Source of the DNA: Spongospora subterranea f. sp. subterranea
Lineage: Eukaryota; Endomyxa: Phytomyxea; Phytomyxea; Plasmodiophorida
Direction of reading: 5' to 3'
NCBI GenBank assembly: GCA_049724395.1
Contig: JAUGWO010000124.1
Location: 34,992 to 98,991 of the forward strand
Length of the DNA: 64,000 nucleotides
A program made the translations under genes and the position numbers. Within the stretch, counting starts at the first letter, position 1, and every line of letters starts with the position of its first letter. Under the pieces are notes generated by a model. It saw only the letters and a program-made list of their open reading frames with translations. It did not search any database and was not told the origin of the DNA. Positions 47,674 to 58,470 of this stretch are shown in pieces.

Positions 47674-49272
47674 ATGGTCATGATTGTAGACGGGGCGAGG
47701 CCGATTGGAACGCCATCGTTCAGTCTCTCCAGCCGTCACAGTATTAGCAAGACCTCTCTGTCGATGATGGGGTTCCTAGGAAAAAAGAATATTAGTCTAG
47801 CCCAAACAACCAAGTCCTTTGGGCATTTATTCGATGACCGACCCCCAATTGTACAAATTAAGGAGATTACTTTATTCGAGGGCGTTGTTCATGGATTTCT
47901 ACCTAGTATGCTCGTTCACACTGATATCGACCGTTGCCCTTTCTTATCGTTGTACGCAATGCAGATTTACCAATCAAATTGAAGCTAACCGATCAGCATT
48001 TGCATCACAAACCAGGAATATCTTATCATCTACTTGAATTACATGCAGTCAAATGCGATCCTCTGGAGCCAAAAGGGCTACTTGTGCAATGGCTTAGACC
48101 TAAATCCAATACTCGAAGCATTGGCACGAAGGTATGAAAGCTCAGATAAGAGGTCGACATCATCTATTTGATAGATTGGTAGGTTAAAGGAGAGGTCCTG
48201 GGATCTATTTTGAATGCCCAGGAATTGATATTGGTTGAGCGATATAACTGCTTGACCATACGCGATAAGGAGACCATATTTATAATCCTCGATTACATGT
48301 CGAAATTTCTATGGCAAACTCTCTGCGAAGAATCGTTTATCCCTAGTCCGGAAATCTACCAAACCCACGTTTTGGTTCTTAAAGTTAATCGAAAAGGTCA
48401 GAGTCAGCCCCGAGTTCTTGTTTTATCGACCTGCTGGCTATATAATGTTGAATGCCATTATGGGCCAATCTCAATAAGGCAGGCTAAGGTTGGGTTCGTA
48501 GGCTGTTGAAATGGTTCGATTAGGTCCTCACGTAATGATTAGTGGGCGATTCCCGTCCAAGCAATTGTTGAATTACAGCTCGGATACCGTCAAGAATCGC
48601 CCATGCTGACACTCTTGGCCAATGAAGAAATCCTCTCGTCCTCAATGGATACGTATCATTTATTTAGAAGTCAGGATCCGCCAAAAAGTCGACAGATCTT
48701 TTGTTTTTGCACCGCCGTCGATCTAGAATCGTTCGTCACTCAGTTGTGCTATATTTTTTTCACACTGAATGGCAAAGAGCTGCATGTTAATCAGTCAGAG
48801 AAATATTCAACCCAGGTCTTCTACTTTTCAGTAAATTAGTAGCGGAAATATTTACAAAATTGCACTTAGGTAAGACGGTTGGATCTGGAAATTGTGTCGA
48901 TTGTCCATGGATTCCTCATGAAGCATCGGAAAAATAAGACGGGAGCACCTCATAGAAGATATGTGGCTCTATCTGAAACAGGGATTATATCGTGGTCAGA
49001 AGATCCGAACTCCTTCAAGATGTTATCTGGTTTGTTTGTTTTTTTTTTATTTTTTTAAGCGACAATTATCGATGAGTGAAATAGCTCAGGTCGTAAACTG
49101 CCCAGAGGGTGAAGCTGATAAGGAGACGTTGACATTTGTCGTAAAAACAACCAGTAAAACGTTGCAATTTGTCGCTGAGACAATGGAAGAGTACCAATTA
49201 TGGGTGAATGCTTTGCAAACGGTGGCTAGAAACGCCGGCCCCAAGGCTACCAGAAGGACAAACATTGTCTAA
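47674..49272 (+). CDS. Multi-exon protein with two PH-like domains
   Basis: Exons read MVMIVDGARPIGTPSFSLSS at the start. A first PH-like module follows (THVLVLKVNRKGQSQPRVLV, LSTCWLYNVEC, then across an intron AKWAIPVQAIVELQL). A clear second PH domain then reads GFLMKHRKNKTGAPHRRYVA, SETGIISWSEDPNSF, and after an intron FVVKTTSKTLQFVAETMEEY and LWVNAL. The final Trp in LWVNALQ is the invariant PH Trp. Such tandem PH proteins usually bind phosphoinositides or small GTPases. The intron before SMSEIAQ (ending AAG near 49059) does not keep phase. The family is not identified, and exon borders before 48200 are uncertain. Confidence 0.62.
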
Positions 49273-49376
49273 GGATGAATCAATTGAGATTTGAGATAAT
49301 CAATGCTACTTTACATAATAATATAAATAGTACTATTATACTGCCCAGACGGCTACGAAAATATAATTTTACATAA

Positions 49377-50291
49377 CTATAAATAAAATCTCCTTCGGCT
49401 CGTGTCCATCTCCGGCCGATGTTTCCATTCGTATTCGCCATTTATCGTATCAAATGTGCCATGCTGCAAACTTTTCAACTTCAATGTGAACTGTGGTCCA
49501 AGCTCCTGGAGATCCACCATTTTTCCTGCATCGTCGAAAACATAACGATGCTGTCGGAAGAAGATGAAATCGCGCTGATTGTGGAAAGTGACAGCTCGAC
49601 GGCCTGTGAATTCTGGCTGTTGGTCAAAAAGGGACGCCAACATCCGACCAACCCGGTTTCCAAGACGAGTATTGAAGTGGTTAAGAACAACCTCTGGTTG
49701 ATGGTTGGTCATGACTCCATGCCCAGCAATTTCACTGTTCAGCTTCACATTGGTCAACTTGAATTGAGCTGTAGGGCCTCCAGGTAAATGGATTAACAGC
49801 AATCCATTTAGGATTTTACGATCCTCATTGATGATTATCAGATCAGTGAACCCCTTATTGATCGCCTCCTTTACAATATCTTTGATTTCAAAGTCTCGAC
49901 GCTTGTAAAAAGCGGAGTTTGGAATCGCTTGTAGTAAATCGGATATGAAATCGAATGTGCGAATGGAAGGTTTTCGGCAAGTTGTGATGGCAATTTTGGG
50001 TTTCAGTCCTGCCTTGAAATACGACGAGAATTCGTCCATTTCTTGTTCTTGAATGATTTCATTGTCTTGAGGATCGACCATAGTGTCATCCTTCTCTCGA
50101 GTGGATTCTTGTGTCTTTTGTGGCACGATTGGTGGTGCATCCTCGGCCCCTTCAGCCCTCTTCTTCTGACGTTCTCTTCGATGCAGTGTTGCGTCCCGCT
50201 TTTTCTTGGCCTTTGACTGCAGATACACATCATTGCGCTTGATCTTGTTCTTTATTGAAGGGGCATCCTTTGGATGAATAGTTGCCGTCAT
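49377..50291 (-). CDS. RPF1: RPF1, Brix-domain ribosome production factor
   Basis: Single-exon, 304 aa. A Lys-rich N-terminus (NKIKRNDVYLQSKAKKKRDA) precedes a Brix/IMP4 domain: PKIAITTCRKPSIRTFDFIS, DLIIINEDRKILNGLLLIHL, GPTAQFKLTNVKLNSEIAGH, PEVVLNHFNTRLGNRVGRML, FHNQRDFIFFRQHRYVF and LQELGPQFTLKLKSLQHGTF. The phrase NHFNTRLG and the FTLKLxSLQxGTFD ending are the RPF1 signatures. The protein acts in the nucleolus in large-subunit rRNA processing. The start at 50291 opens before the basic tail. The length matches the family. Confidence 0.95.
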   Translation of the reverse strand: MTATIHPKDAPSIKNKIKRNDVYLQSKAKKKRDATLHRRERQKKRAEGAEDAPPIVPQKTQESTREKDDTMVDPQDNEIIQEQEMDEFSSYFKAGLKPKIAITTCRKPSIRTFDFISDLLQAIPNSAFYKRRDFEIKDIVKEAINKGFTDLIIINEDRKILNGLLLIHLPGGPTAQFKLTNVKLNSEIAGHGVMTNHQPEVVLNHFNTRLGNRVGRMLASLFDQQPEFTGRRAVTFHNQRDFIFFRQHRYVFDDAGKMVDLQELGPQFTLKLKSLQHGTFDTINGEYEWKHRPEMDTSRRRFYL

Positions 50292-50461
50292 TGGTCACAG
50301 GGCAAAGGCCAATGTCAGGAAAGTGCAAATATTCTTGATGGCAAATCGCAGTCCGCGACGGACTCCGCCAACTGAAAACTGACACGCAAACTGTTCGGAG
50401 AAGTCAACGTCATAATTATTCTACAAAATAATTCTGTACAACGACTTAAAACACGTCCTAC

Positions 50462-51714
50462 GTGGAAATGAGGAACGATTTTACATTCGTTTTCCATCAC
50501 TTCAGCCAAAACCTAATGGAAATTCATTACCTGGAGCAACCGGAAGGGTTCGCGGTGCAGAACGAGAATGGCGAGATGGTATGCAAGTTGAAGAAAGCCA
50601 TATATGGCCTGAAGCAGGCGGGTCGCGTTGGTAAGACCAGATAAACGAGTACTTGAAAAGCGAAGGCTTCATCGCGACGAACGCGGATCCATGCCTGTAT
50701 TGTCGACGCTCTGAAGACAATGTCACATTCATCGCCATATATGTCGACGACTTGATGATGGGCGATGAATGTGACATTGTCTTCAGAGCGTCGACAATAC
50801 AGGGATCCGCGTTCGTCGCCTTTCAAGTACTCGTTTATCTGGTGCCACCAAACGCGACCCGCCTGCTTCAGGCCATTTGGTGGTGGCATCATCAAGCACA
50901 ACCATCATCAAGAAAACAGAGGATTTCCTTAAAAGAAGATGTTCAATGAAACCCGTTGATGACATCGCGTACTTACTCAGCATCAAACTCGAGCGAGAGA
51001 GGGGCAAGAACTCGATTGTCATGAGTCAAGAGTCCTATGCGAAGGAGATACTTGTCCGGTATCAGATGCAAGATTGCAAGCCAGCGAACACCCCATCTAT
51101 TATCACAACGACAAGTCTGAGTGACTCAATCGGCAAAGTAAAGATTCCTTATTCAGCTGCTGTTGGATCCCTGATGTACCTGATGCTGGGAACAAGACCA
51201 GATATTGCACAAGCGATGGGAGCAGTCTCACGACACACGAGCAATCCGAGTGAGCAAGATGTAGTGGCACTCAAGAGAGTTTTACGATATGTCGCAGGTA
51301 CTATGTCGATGGGGATCAAGTACGACGGTAAGATATCAAGCAATCATCTTCTTGGGTTCGCCGACGCCGTTTATGCCGGCAGCGAGGTGAATCGAAAGTC
51401 GACATCGGGAGTTATCTTTATGATGAACGGTGGTCCGATAAGTTGGACAAGCAGATTGCAACGGTGTGTGTCCCTGTCAACAACTGAAGCTGAATACGTG
51501 GCGTTATTCTCAGCAGCACAAGAGGCGTCATGGCTTCGCGGTCTGCTTAAGGATACGGGATTCGAACAGGATGCGCCAACGATCATCTATGAGGATAATC
51601 AGGCGGCAATCGCGCTCGCAAACACATTCCAGACTAAGCGCAGGTCGCGAAAAAAGTGATTCAGCTGCGGGAAAGCGCCCAGTCTGCTGCTTCCACCACG
51701 CGACTGGACATTAA
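50462..51714 (+). mobile_element. Copia-family LTR retrotransposon remnant
   Basis: Plus-strand remnant of the reverse transcriptase and RNase H end of a Ty1/Copia element: the Copia phrase YGLKQAGR, SIKLERERGKNSIVMSQESY, RPDIAQAMGAVSRHTSNP and the RNase H text TEAEYVALFSAAQEASWLRG. It is broken and rearranged, with several breaks in the visible part; gag, protease, integrase and LTRs were not found here. The coding end is well preserved, so it is fairly young by eye. It abuts a hAT transposase gene on its right. Confidence 0.85.
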
Positions 51715-51779
51715 CAAGACTTGTCGGCCTTCAAAATCATGAAGCAGAAGTCTTCCACTTCATCCGTGACAACGCCCTG

Positions 51780-53377
51780 CTATGGATCCGACAGGGAAGC
51801 AAACAGATTGAATGCTGTTGAGTGGATGTCTTCCTGCTGAACAGGCAAATAACCATAATCAGTAGCTGAGATTTCTCGGATTAATCGCTTCGTTTCTTCA
51901 GACCCATCAGAGCTGCTTCGTCTTGGATCCAAGAACAAAGCGATGGTAGCCGTGTTGTTGTTCAGGTTCCCGGAATACTTCTCAAGCTTGTATAGCATCG
52001 CCTCTGCCGCAGCTTTAACTTTGGGGGTTGTGAACCCTGTAGTTGTAGTGCCTGAAACTGTAGACTCACATAGGCTTTTGAGATACGAGTAGATCAATGG
52101 CTGGATGGCAAGCGTGACGAAATTTTGACCACTTGCAGCCTTTGTGCACTGATACGCCGAAGACAGGAAATCTTTGCAGGATTTGAGAATGCGCCAATCC
52201 ATGTCTGACAATTTCAACGGCCCAAGCTTGTCCAGGAACTCCTCTTGATTGCAAATAGCCTCCAAAATGTCTATAGAGTTCCATCTAGTTTCGACATCTA
52301 GATTCGGTACAACTTGCTTTGTTGCCCGACCAAGCACTACACTGAAATCAGCATATTTTTGACGGATCATCCCTGAACCTCGAACCAGCTTCAGCAGATC
52401 TCGGAGCAATGAAACCTCACGTTTGATTAGCGCATTCGCATCAACAACAGCTCGGTTTATCACATGGCAAACACAGCGCATATGAAAGTCGATTGTACTG
52501 CAGAAATTTAACGCCAACTCACGCTGGAGATAGGAATGAACAAGTTTGATGGCTGGAACCATCTCGCCACCACTATCCGACGTGATCGCGCGAACTTTTG
52601 TATGGATATTAAATTCCTTCAAAATCGTGATTATCAAGTCACTTGTGGTATGCTGGTTATGAGGACGAGGAAAATATTTAAATTCCAATACAGCATTTTT
52701 CAAGCACCATCTTTCGTCTATCCAGTGCATTGTGATAACCAAATACCCCTTCATGACTCTTGAAGACCATCCATCTAACGTGAGTGCTACTTGGCCAGGC
52801 ATGCGCTCGATTTGTATCAAAAAGCTTTGCAGGGCTTCTGCATATTCGTCATGCAAGGACCTCACGAAAGTACGACGGCTAGGCAAGATAAATCTGCGGT
52901 TCATTTTGCTGCAAAAGATTGCAAACGACTTGGGCTCAACCAAACGGAAGGGTTGCTTGTTATCAACAACAAACTCCACCAAAGATTTCAGCAGTTCCGC
53001 CTTCTTTTCATCATCCATCGCCAGAGGATCCACCACATTACCAGTTACATTCAGAGTACTCTGGTTGGGATCTCCTGTTTTGCCATCTTGCTTGAGTTTG
53101 TGGGCGACCTCAAGATGACGTTTAAGCGAGCTATTTCCGGTTCTGATAGAATAGACCTTTCGCTTTTTGCTGGAACACTGAGAGCAGATGATGCCAGTAT
53201 CGCGTTTTTCAAAATAAGTCCAAATCCAAGAAAAGTTTGCAGATAATTTGCGCTTACGACCACAGTTGGTAACCTTACTGTTTGCGATGGAGCAGTAATA
53301 GCACCATCAGCGGGCAAAGTCTCCAAGTCTGAATTGAAAGAACAGCTACTGCGATCGAGGGGATAGGAATCACTCAT
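51780..53377 (-). mobile_element. hAT transposase gene lacking its 3' end (hAT-1)
   Basis: hAT DNA-transposon transposase on the minus strand. Upstream is a BED zinc finger (SWIWTYFEKRDTG, CSQC, SLKRHLEVAH). The RNase H-like core follows: RFILPSRRTFVRSLHDEYAE, VALTLDGWSSRVMKGYLVIT, AITSDSGGEMVPAI and DVETRWNSIDILEAICNQEE. The reading ends at 51780 without the hAT dimerisation block (WW...YP.LS..A...L), so the C-terminal third is absent. The Copia remnant lies within 70 bases of that end. A frame change sits just before the BED finger (near 53260). The start ATG is 53377. The TIR-like sequence AGGGGCGGACTAGTGGTGG near 53500 may be its 5' end. Confidence 0.85.
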
Positions 53378-53524
53378 TATTGAAGCAAGGCATTGAAAGA
53401 TGTACAGTACCACAAGGCAAAACCGATCAAAAATTGTGTTGATTGCCGATTGGTAATTACGAGGTCGGCAAAATGCCGTACGGAAGTTTGAACGATATTT
53501 AGGGGCGGACTAGTGGTGGCCTAC

Positions 53525-53532
53525 AGTCAGTC
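53525..53532. repeat. Target site duplication, left copy
   Basis: AGTCAGTC directly before the hAT-2 element; an identical 8-bp copy follows its other end. Eight bases is the hAT superfamily standard. Confidence 0.9.
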
Positions 53533-56384
53533 AGAGACTTGCGTGACTCACGAGTCGAGTCGGACTCCGAGTGACTCTGAGTCGACTCGACTCCACTCAT
53601 GACTCCAGTTAACCGGGACCGTAGGTTATGATGGAGTCGACTCGGAGTGACTCCAGGTTTTGCTGAGTCGACTCGGAGTCACTCCGAGTCGACTCCAACC
53701 AGGTATATCTATTTATAGGGTTGGTATGCCGTCAATACTCAATAGGTTGGTATGCAGTCAAACCCAAGTCCGGAGTCCGCAATCCAGCTCTGCATCCCAC
53801 GAATCACGATTGACGATTGTGAATTTGTAATTGACAGCAACGATGCCAGATCATGATGAAACTTTTTGCGAAGTCATTGAATTCGATGATATCGACTGTA
53901 CTCGCGAATATGAGTCGGAGAATGGTGACCTTCTTTCAACGGCACCGAGTTCGTCAGGGAATACCCTATCAGATGTCAATGCTCACATTGAGCAAATCGT
54001 TCTAAACGGACGCAAAATATGGAGTTGTAAGCTCTCAGCTCTGCAACGCCAAGAAGGTAAAGCAGGTATGTTCTTACCCCATGATCCGATTGCCATGATA
54101 CCGTCTACCCAACCATTACATTTGTTAGGTTTGGAACACCAAGAATACCTTCACAATTCGTCGGCATTTAAGAATCAAGCACAAAGAAGTTTACCTTCCA
54201 GACCCAACCCAGATGAAGCTGACCGACGGCTTTTTTAAAGTTTCTAGAAACAAACTGATTGCCAGAAAAATGTCAGGTCCGCCGATGGAAAGCCATCGTA
54301 TTGACAAAGTGAACGATCATCTTATCAAATGGATCATCAATCATTCGCAGCCTTTCAATGTTGTTCACCAGGCTGACTTTATTGATTTTTGCGATACCCT
54401 GGAAAGACGTTATGTCGTGCCGTCGAGAGATACAGTGCGGACCAGGATTCTGAAGCATTGGGAAGCAACCCGTGTAAAAGTTCGCTCATTTCTTTTAAGG
54501 CACATCAGGAATCGCAAGTGTAGCATCACTACTGATATGTGGACTTCGTCCGCTAAGAGAGGTCTGTACATTTACCTTATTTTTCTTTTGTAGTTACCAA
54601 ACCTAAGCGCTTGTAGGGTATATGGTCGTTAGTTTGCATTTCATTGACGACAGTTGGGAACTTGTATCCATCATTGCTGGATTCATACGAGTGCTCTATC
54701 CTCACACCTCTGAGCGTCTGGCAGCTGCCCTGTTTAACTGTCTTATCGACATGCATCCGGATTTGCTTTCATCTGTGTGGACGATAACCGCAGACAATGC
54801 ATCAACAAATCCCGCGTTAACGAAGAATTACAACGATTTGCATAAGGAACATTTGCGATCTATTGCTGAAGATCGCACATCGGTGTCGGTTGACGATGAT
54901 GCATCTGAGAATTCGAATACGGTTGCTGTTGACCATGGTGACGACCAACAAGTCGTTCTCATTCGCTGCTTTGCACATGTCTTACAGGTAGCTGTCAAAG
55001 ATGGGCTTAAGAATGCTCCTGCTGTCGATGCAGCAATAGGTCGCATCCGTGACGTAACCAAAAAAATATCTGATTCACCAAAGCTAATGGAAACATTCCA
55101 GGAGATTCGCAATGCACTGAATGCACCCTCTAACTTACTTCAATTGGATTGTGAAACAAGATGGAACAGCACTTTTGACATGCTGAAGACAGCATTGCAA
55201 CTTCGAAAGCCTGTCGATGAACTATTAAAAAGAATCCGTGAGGGATTTGAGGGTTACACAGCTTTCACCATTGGGCCATCAGATTTCCTGGCTAGGCCCA
55301 TCGATAACATATCGTGGAACGCCATCAAGGACTTTTGCTCATTTCTCGAGCCGTTCAAAGATGCAACAGAGTTGATGTCCGCCTCAACCTATCCAACCCT
55401 TGGGCTGGCTGTCCCAGTCTTCTTTCACATCCAGCAGCACGTCAATCAAACAGTTGCATCACCAAATGGATTCCGTTCACAGCATGCAAAAGCTTTCGCT
55501 GTAGCTATTCAAGCCAAACTCACACAATACCAAGATCTTATGGTCAATGATCATTCGGTGATTTCCGCATTGCTCGATCCCAGGGTAAAAGGCAGTTTAG
55601 CCAATTGTGGTATTGATGTTGACGATGCGAAGGCTCTCGTGGAGTTCATATATACGACAACGTACATGAATAGGTTAGCAGATCTAACGACAACTAATGA
55701 GATTGTTTCAAGTTTTGACGAATAGTGTCCAGGGTCGACAATGAAAACGGACTCGACGGATGCTCTTCTTTAGAAGTGCCTGCAAAGAAGAAGAGCAAGC
55801 TCATTGAAGCTCTATCTCTAACGACGCAGAGTCAGCGCACGTCCGACAACAGTTCAGAGTCGTTTGCACGGGAATTGGAACGCTGGATTGCCCATACGAA
55901 CATGTCAATCGAGCAGTCCAGTCGAGACGTTTTGCTTTGGTTCAAACTCAATGGTTTTATGTATCCAAGAGTGTCATCGATGGCCAAAGATTATTTGGCC
56001 ATCATGTCCACGTCGGTTCCTAGTGAACAGGCTTTTTCAAGAGCGGGCACAACCGTATCGAAGAGGCGCGCACGCCTCGGAGATGACTGCGTTTCGGCAG
56101 TCTGCGAGTTACAGTCGTGGCTGAAAATTAAACTCTAATTAAAATTTACCATTATGGTTGAACGATAGGCAGACTTTCAAAACGACTTGGAGTTGAGTCG
56201 ACTCGAATGACTCCGAGTCGACTCAAAAATGACTCCGAGTCGACTCAACTCCGAGTCGACTCCAAGTCGACTCAAAATGACTCGGAGTCGACTCGGAGTG
56301 ACCCCAGGTTTTGCTGGAGTCGACTCCGAGTCACTCAGCAAAACTTGGAGTCGAGTCGAGTCATTAAGTCGACTCCGCATCTCT
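53533..56384 (+). mobile_element. hAT element with TIRs and palindromic subterminal arrays (hAT-2)
   Basis: A 2852-bp DNA transposon. It begins AGAGACTTGCG and ends GCATCTCT (inverted: AGAGATGCGG), short imperfect terminal inverted repeats. The 8-bp duplication AGTCAGTC flanks it exactly on both sides. Inside each end lie dense arrays of GAGTCGACTC and GACTCCGAGTC words (about 53540-53700 and 56180-56380), likely transposase binding sites. One transposase gene fills the middle on the plus strand. The intact ends and duplication suggest a young insertion. Confidence 0.92.
53831..56138 (+). CDS. hAT-2 transposase
   Basis: Transposase of the hAT-2 element. The N-terminal region holds a BED-like segment. 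A clear 55-nt GT-AG intron (54562-54616) joins TDMWTSSAKRG to YMVVSLHFIDDSWELVS; another probable intron (54066-54128) keeps frame. The core shows SVWTITADNASTNPALTKNY, CFAHVLQVAVKDGL and LDCETRWNSTFDMLKTALQL. The C-terminal dimerisation block shows WFKLNGFMYPRVSSMAKDYL, STSVPSEQAFSRAGTTVSKR and LGDDCVSAVCELQSWL. The frame also changes near 54200 (beside a T6 run) and near 55724 without an obvious intron, so as written it is probably not functional; each could be a single-base error. The intron sizes equal those of host genes. Confidence 0.88.
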
Positions 56385-56392
56385 AGTCAGTC
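56385..56392. repeat. Target site duplication, right copy
   Basis: AGTCAGTC directly after the hAT-2 element, identical to the left copy at 53525. Confidence 0.9.
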
Positions 56393-56790
56393 TGTACGTG
56401 CGAAGGGTCATTGGGTGGACTGTGACAGTAGCTACTGTGACTGTGTGAACCCCGCCTCTGGTACTGTACCTGGTAATGACCTAATCTGACCTCGACACAA
56501 CGTACATTTAGTGTATGTTAGCTCATACTCTGCATTAACGTTCACTTAAATGTATTTTGTCACACTGTAGCGATTACTTATAACAACTACAGTAGATCTT
56601 TATCACTTTTGCTGTAGGGACCCTCTCCTCAATACCTTGGATTACAATGGAGTCTGCTCCTTTCATAACTTGCGATCATTAGTTCAAAACAGATCTTTGT
56701 AAATAATTTCAAGCGATACATCAAAACACACTCCGCCAGGTTTTCTTACCATTTGGGAAGCTCGAACGGGCGCCTAATTGTTTCTATAGT
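56393..56790. other. Intergenic stretch, nothing recognised
   Basis: Sequence flanking the hAT-2 insertion on its right; no exon or repeat is supported. Confidence 0.3.
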
Positions 56791-58470
56791 TTGCTGCAAT
56801 GCAACTTCTGCTCTGTCCAACTGCGAGGTCCTGATTCATTGGGTAGCCATATTCACAGAAATCATCTTAAAGCAACAGGTGCGGCTTGTTTAATAATTAT
56901 CAAATCATTGAATTCCGATATTCACAAACATTTTCGTGAATCTACAGATTCCGCGAATACGATCCTAAAGTGCACCTGTGAATGTATGATATGCTCAGCT
57001 ACGTTTACAAAAAGAATTAAATTGATAACGCATTTACAATCGGTATGTAATGGTTTCTTCAATTTCATCAGTTCGTTTTATTTTCGGATAAGTTTCATGA
57101 AAACGTAGTCCCTATAGTTGAAAACAGTTCTCCTCGGAAGCTGCATTCATTGAATGGGTCGACTCAATACCCACATTCCAATACGTTAACAGAAGAGGAA
57201 GTTGAATTTACAAGAAAGCGGAACCAAAAAGTTCGCTGTCTAATTGAGGCATTATTTACTATGGATAAGCGAGACTTTCAACGCTATAGACTGTGAGATC
57301 GTTTTTGTTTTTGCTAAGTAAAACCAATGTAATGACCGATTTTCAGAAAAAAAACTTATATTGACCACAATGGCCTGAAGCGATCTGCAAGAGAGCGTAT
57401 CACAGCGTCTGTTAAGACTGCAGACAATGTCTGCAGTATTGACGATGTTACTTGGCGAGTGAAATCGGCTTCGGACTGCGGACTCTACGATGTCTTGAAT
57501 ACTTTGTCACTAAAACTAACGGCAATTGTCGCCTATAGTTAGACTCTGATGAAGAGGTAATAGATCCTCTCGCTGTTAGCGGTCTCTCCAGTACTGCATC
57601 CAATTGTAAGGAATTTCGGGTCATCCAAGCCTGTCGACATACTTTTTCTTGTGGTTGTCATGATTTCAGAAACGGTCACACGTGCAAACACGTATTCGCT
57701 GTAGCTCTTAAGGCCAATCTGTGGTCATTGTCTACGATATGCACAGCAGACAAGCCTTCTAACACATCCGTTATCCCGCTTTCAGATGACGGTATTCATG
57801 TTGATACAATGGATGATGAACGTGAAGGATCGGTTCAAAGAATACAATCGTGACGTTGACGAATGTTTACATGTTGTTCAATCGCTTGAGAAAAGCGCTT
57901 CTCTTTGTCCAAGTATTTTGTACACGATCAGATTGTCACGATTTTTACTGTATCTGCTCGTTGTAGGCAAACATCGCCACACTATTGTTAATAGACAGAG
58001 CGGGTCATGATGTGCTGCAGGAAATCACAAACCTGCACAGATTTATAATCAGCTGTTCGCTGTCACCCATTTCCAGTTCTGAATCATTGCAGGATTTATC
58101 TAATGCTATGATTCAGATGATAACCTTCCAAAATACGTCACAGCATCAAACGCAACGTTCGACCGGCAAATTCGGTTCGAATCAGTGACGATGAAGAAAA
58201 AACAACGGAGAAAAGCGCAACGAAATTGATTGCGAAATGAATCAGCTGAAGCAGAAGCCAGGCTTTGCGCTGGATATTCTGGAGCCATGGAAGTTGAAGA
58301 CAATTCCGATTGTGCAGAAGACACCGCCGCCCAATGCGTGGATTATCCCGGATCTTCAAACCATTATTCCTGTTTGGCCTCTTTTGCAACAGTTTATTCC
58401 AAACAGGAAGATATTCGTGCGATATCAAGGCCCAGGTCAGCCTTCCAGCGTCATCCAATCATATTGATCC
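56791..58470 (+). CDS. C2H2 and SWIM zinc-finger protein, likely element-derived
   Basis: Plus-strand exons show a C2H2 finger (CNFCSVQLRGPDSLGSHIHR), a second finger (CMICSATFTKRIKLITHLQS) and a helical segment (EEEVEFTRKRNQKVRCLIEA). Then comes a SWIM finger, CGCHDFRNGHTCKHVFAVAL, with the CxC...CxH pattern. After it come RFKEYNRDVDECLHVVQSLE and, further on, NQLKQKPGFALDILEPWKLK. Two introns are visible (56.. to about 57.1 kb and 57290-57350). SWIM fingers usually sit C-terminal in MULE transposases; here no DDE core lies before it. A decayed MULE transposase lies 1.7 kb away on the other strand, so this may be a second gene of a Mutator-type element or a captured host gene. Exon joins after 57550 are unclear. 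Confidence 0.5.

Noticed and set aside
47520-47700. G-rich and C-rich runs downstream of SF3B2 considered as a structured RNA
   Set aside because: A homopolymer G run and loose inverted stretches only; no conserved RNA motif recognised.
49419-49787. Plus-strand frame opposite RPF1
   Set aside because: Antisense shadow of a well conserved Brix-domain gene.
53540-53700. GAGTCGACTC array considered as a separate satellite
   Set aside because: It lies inside the hAT-2 boundaries and is mirrored at the other end, so it is part of that element.
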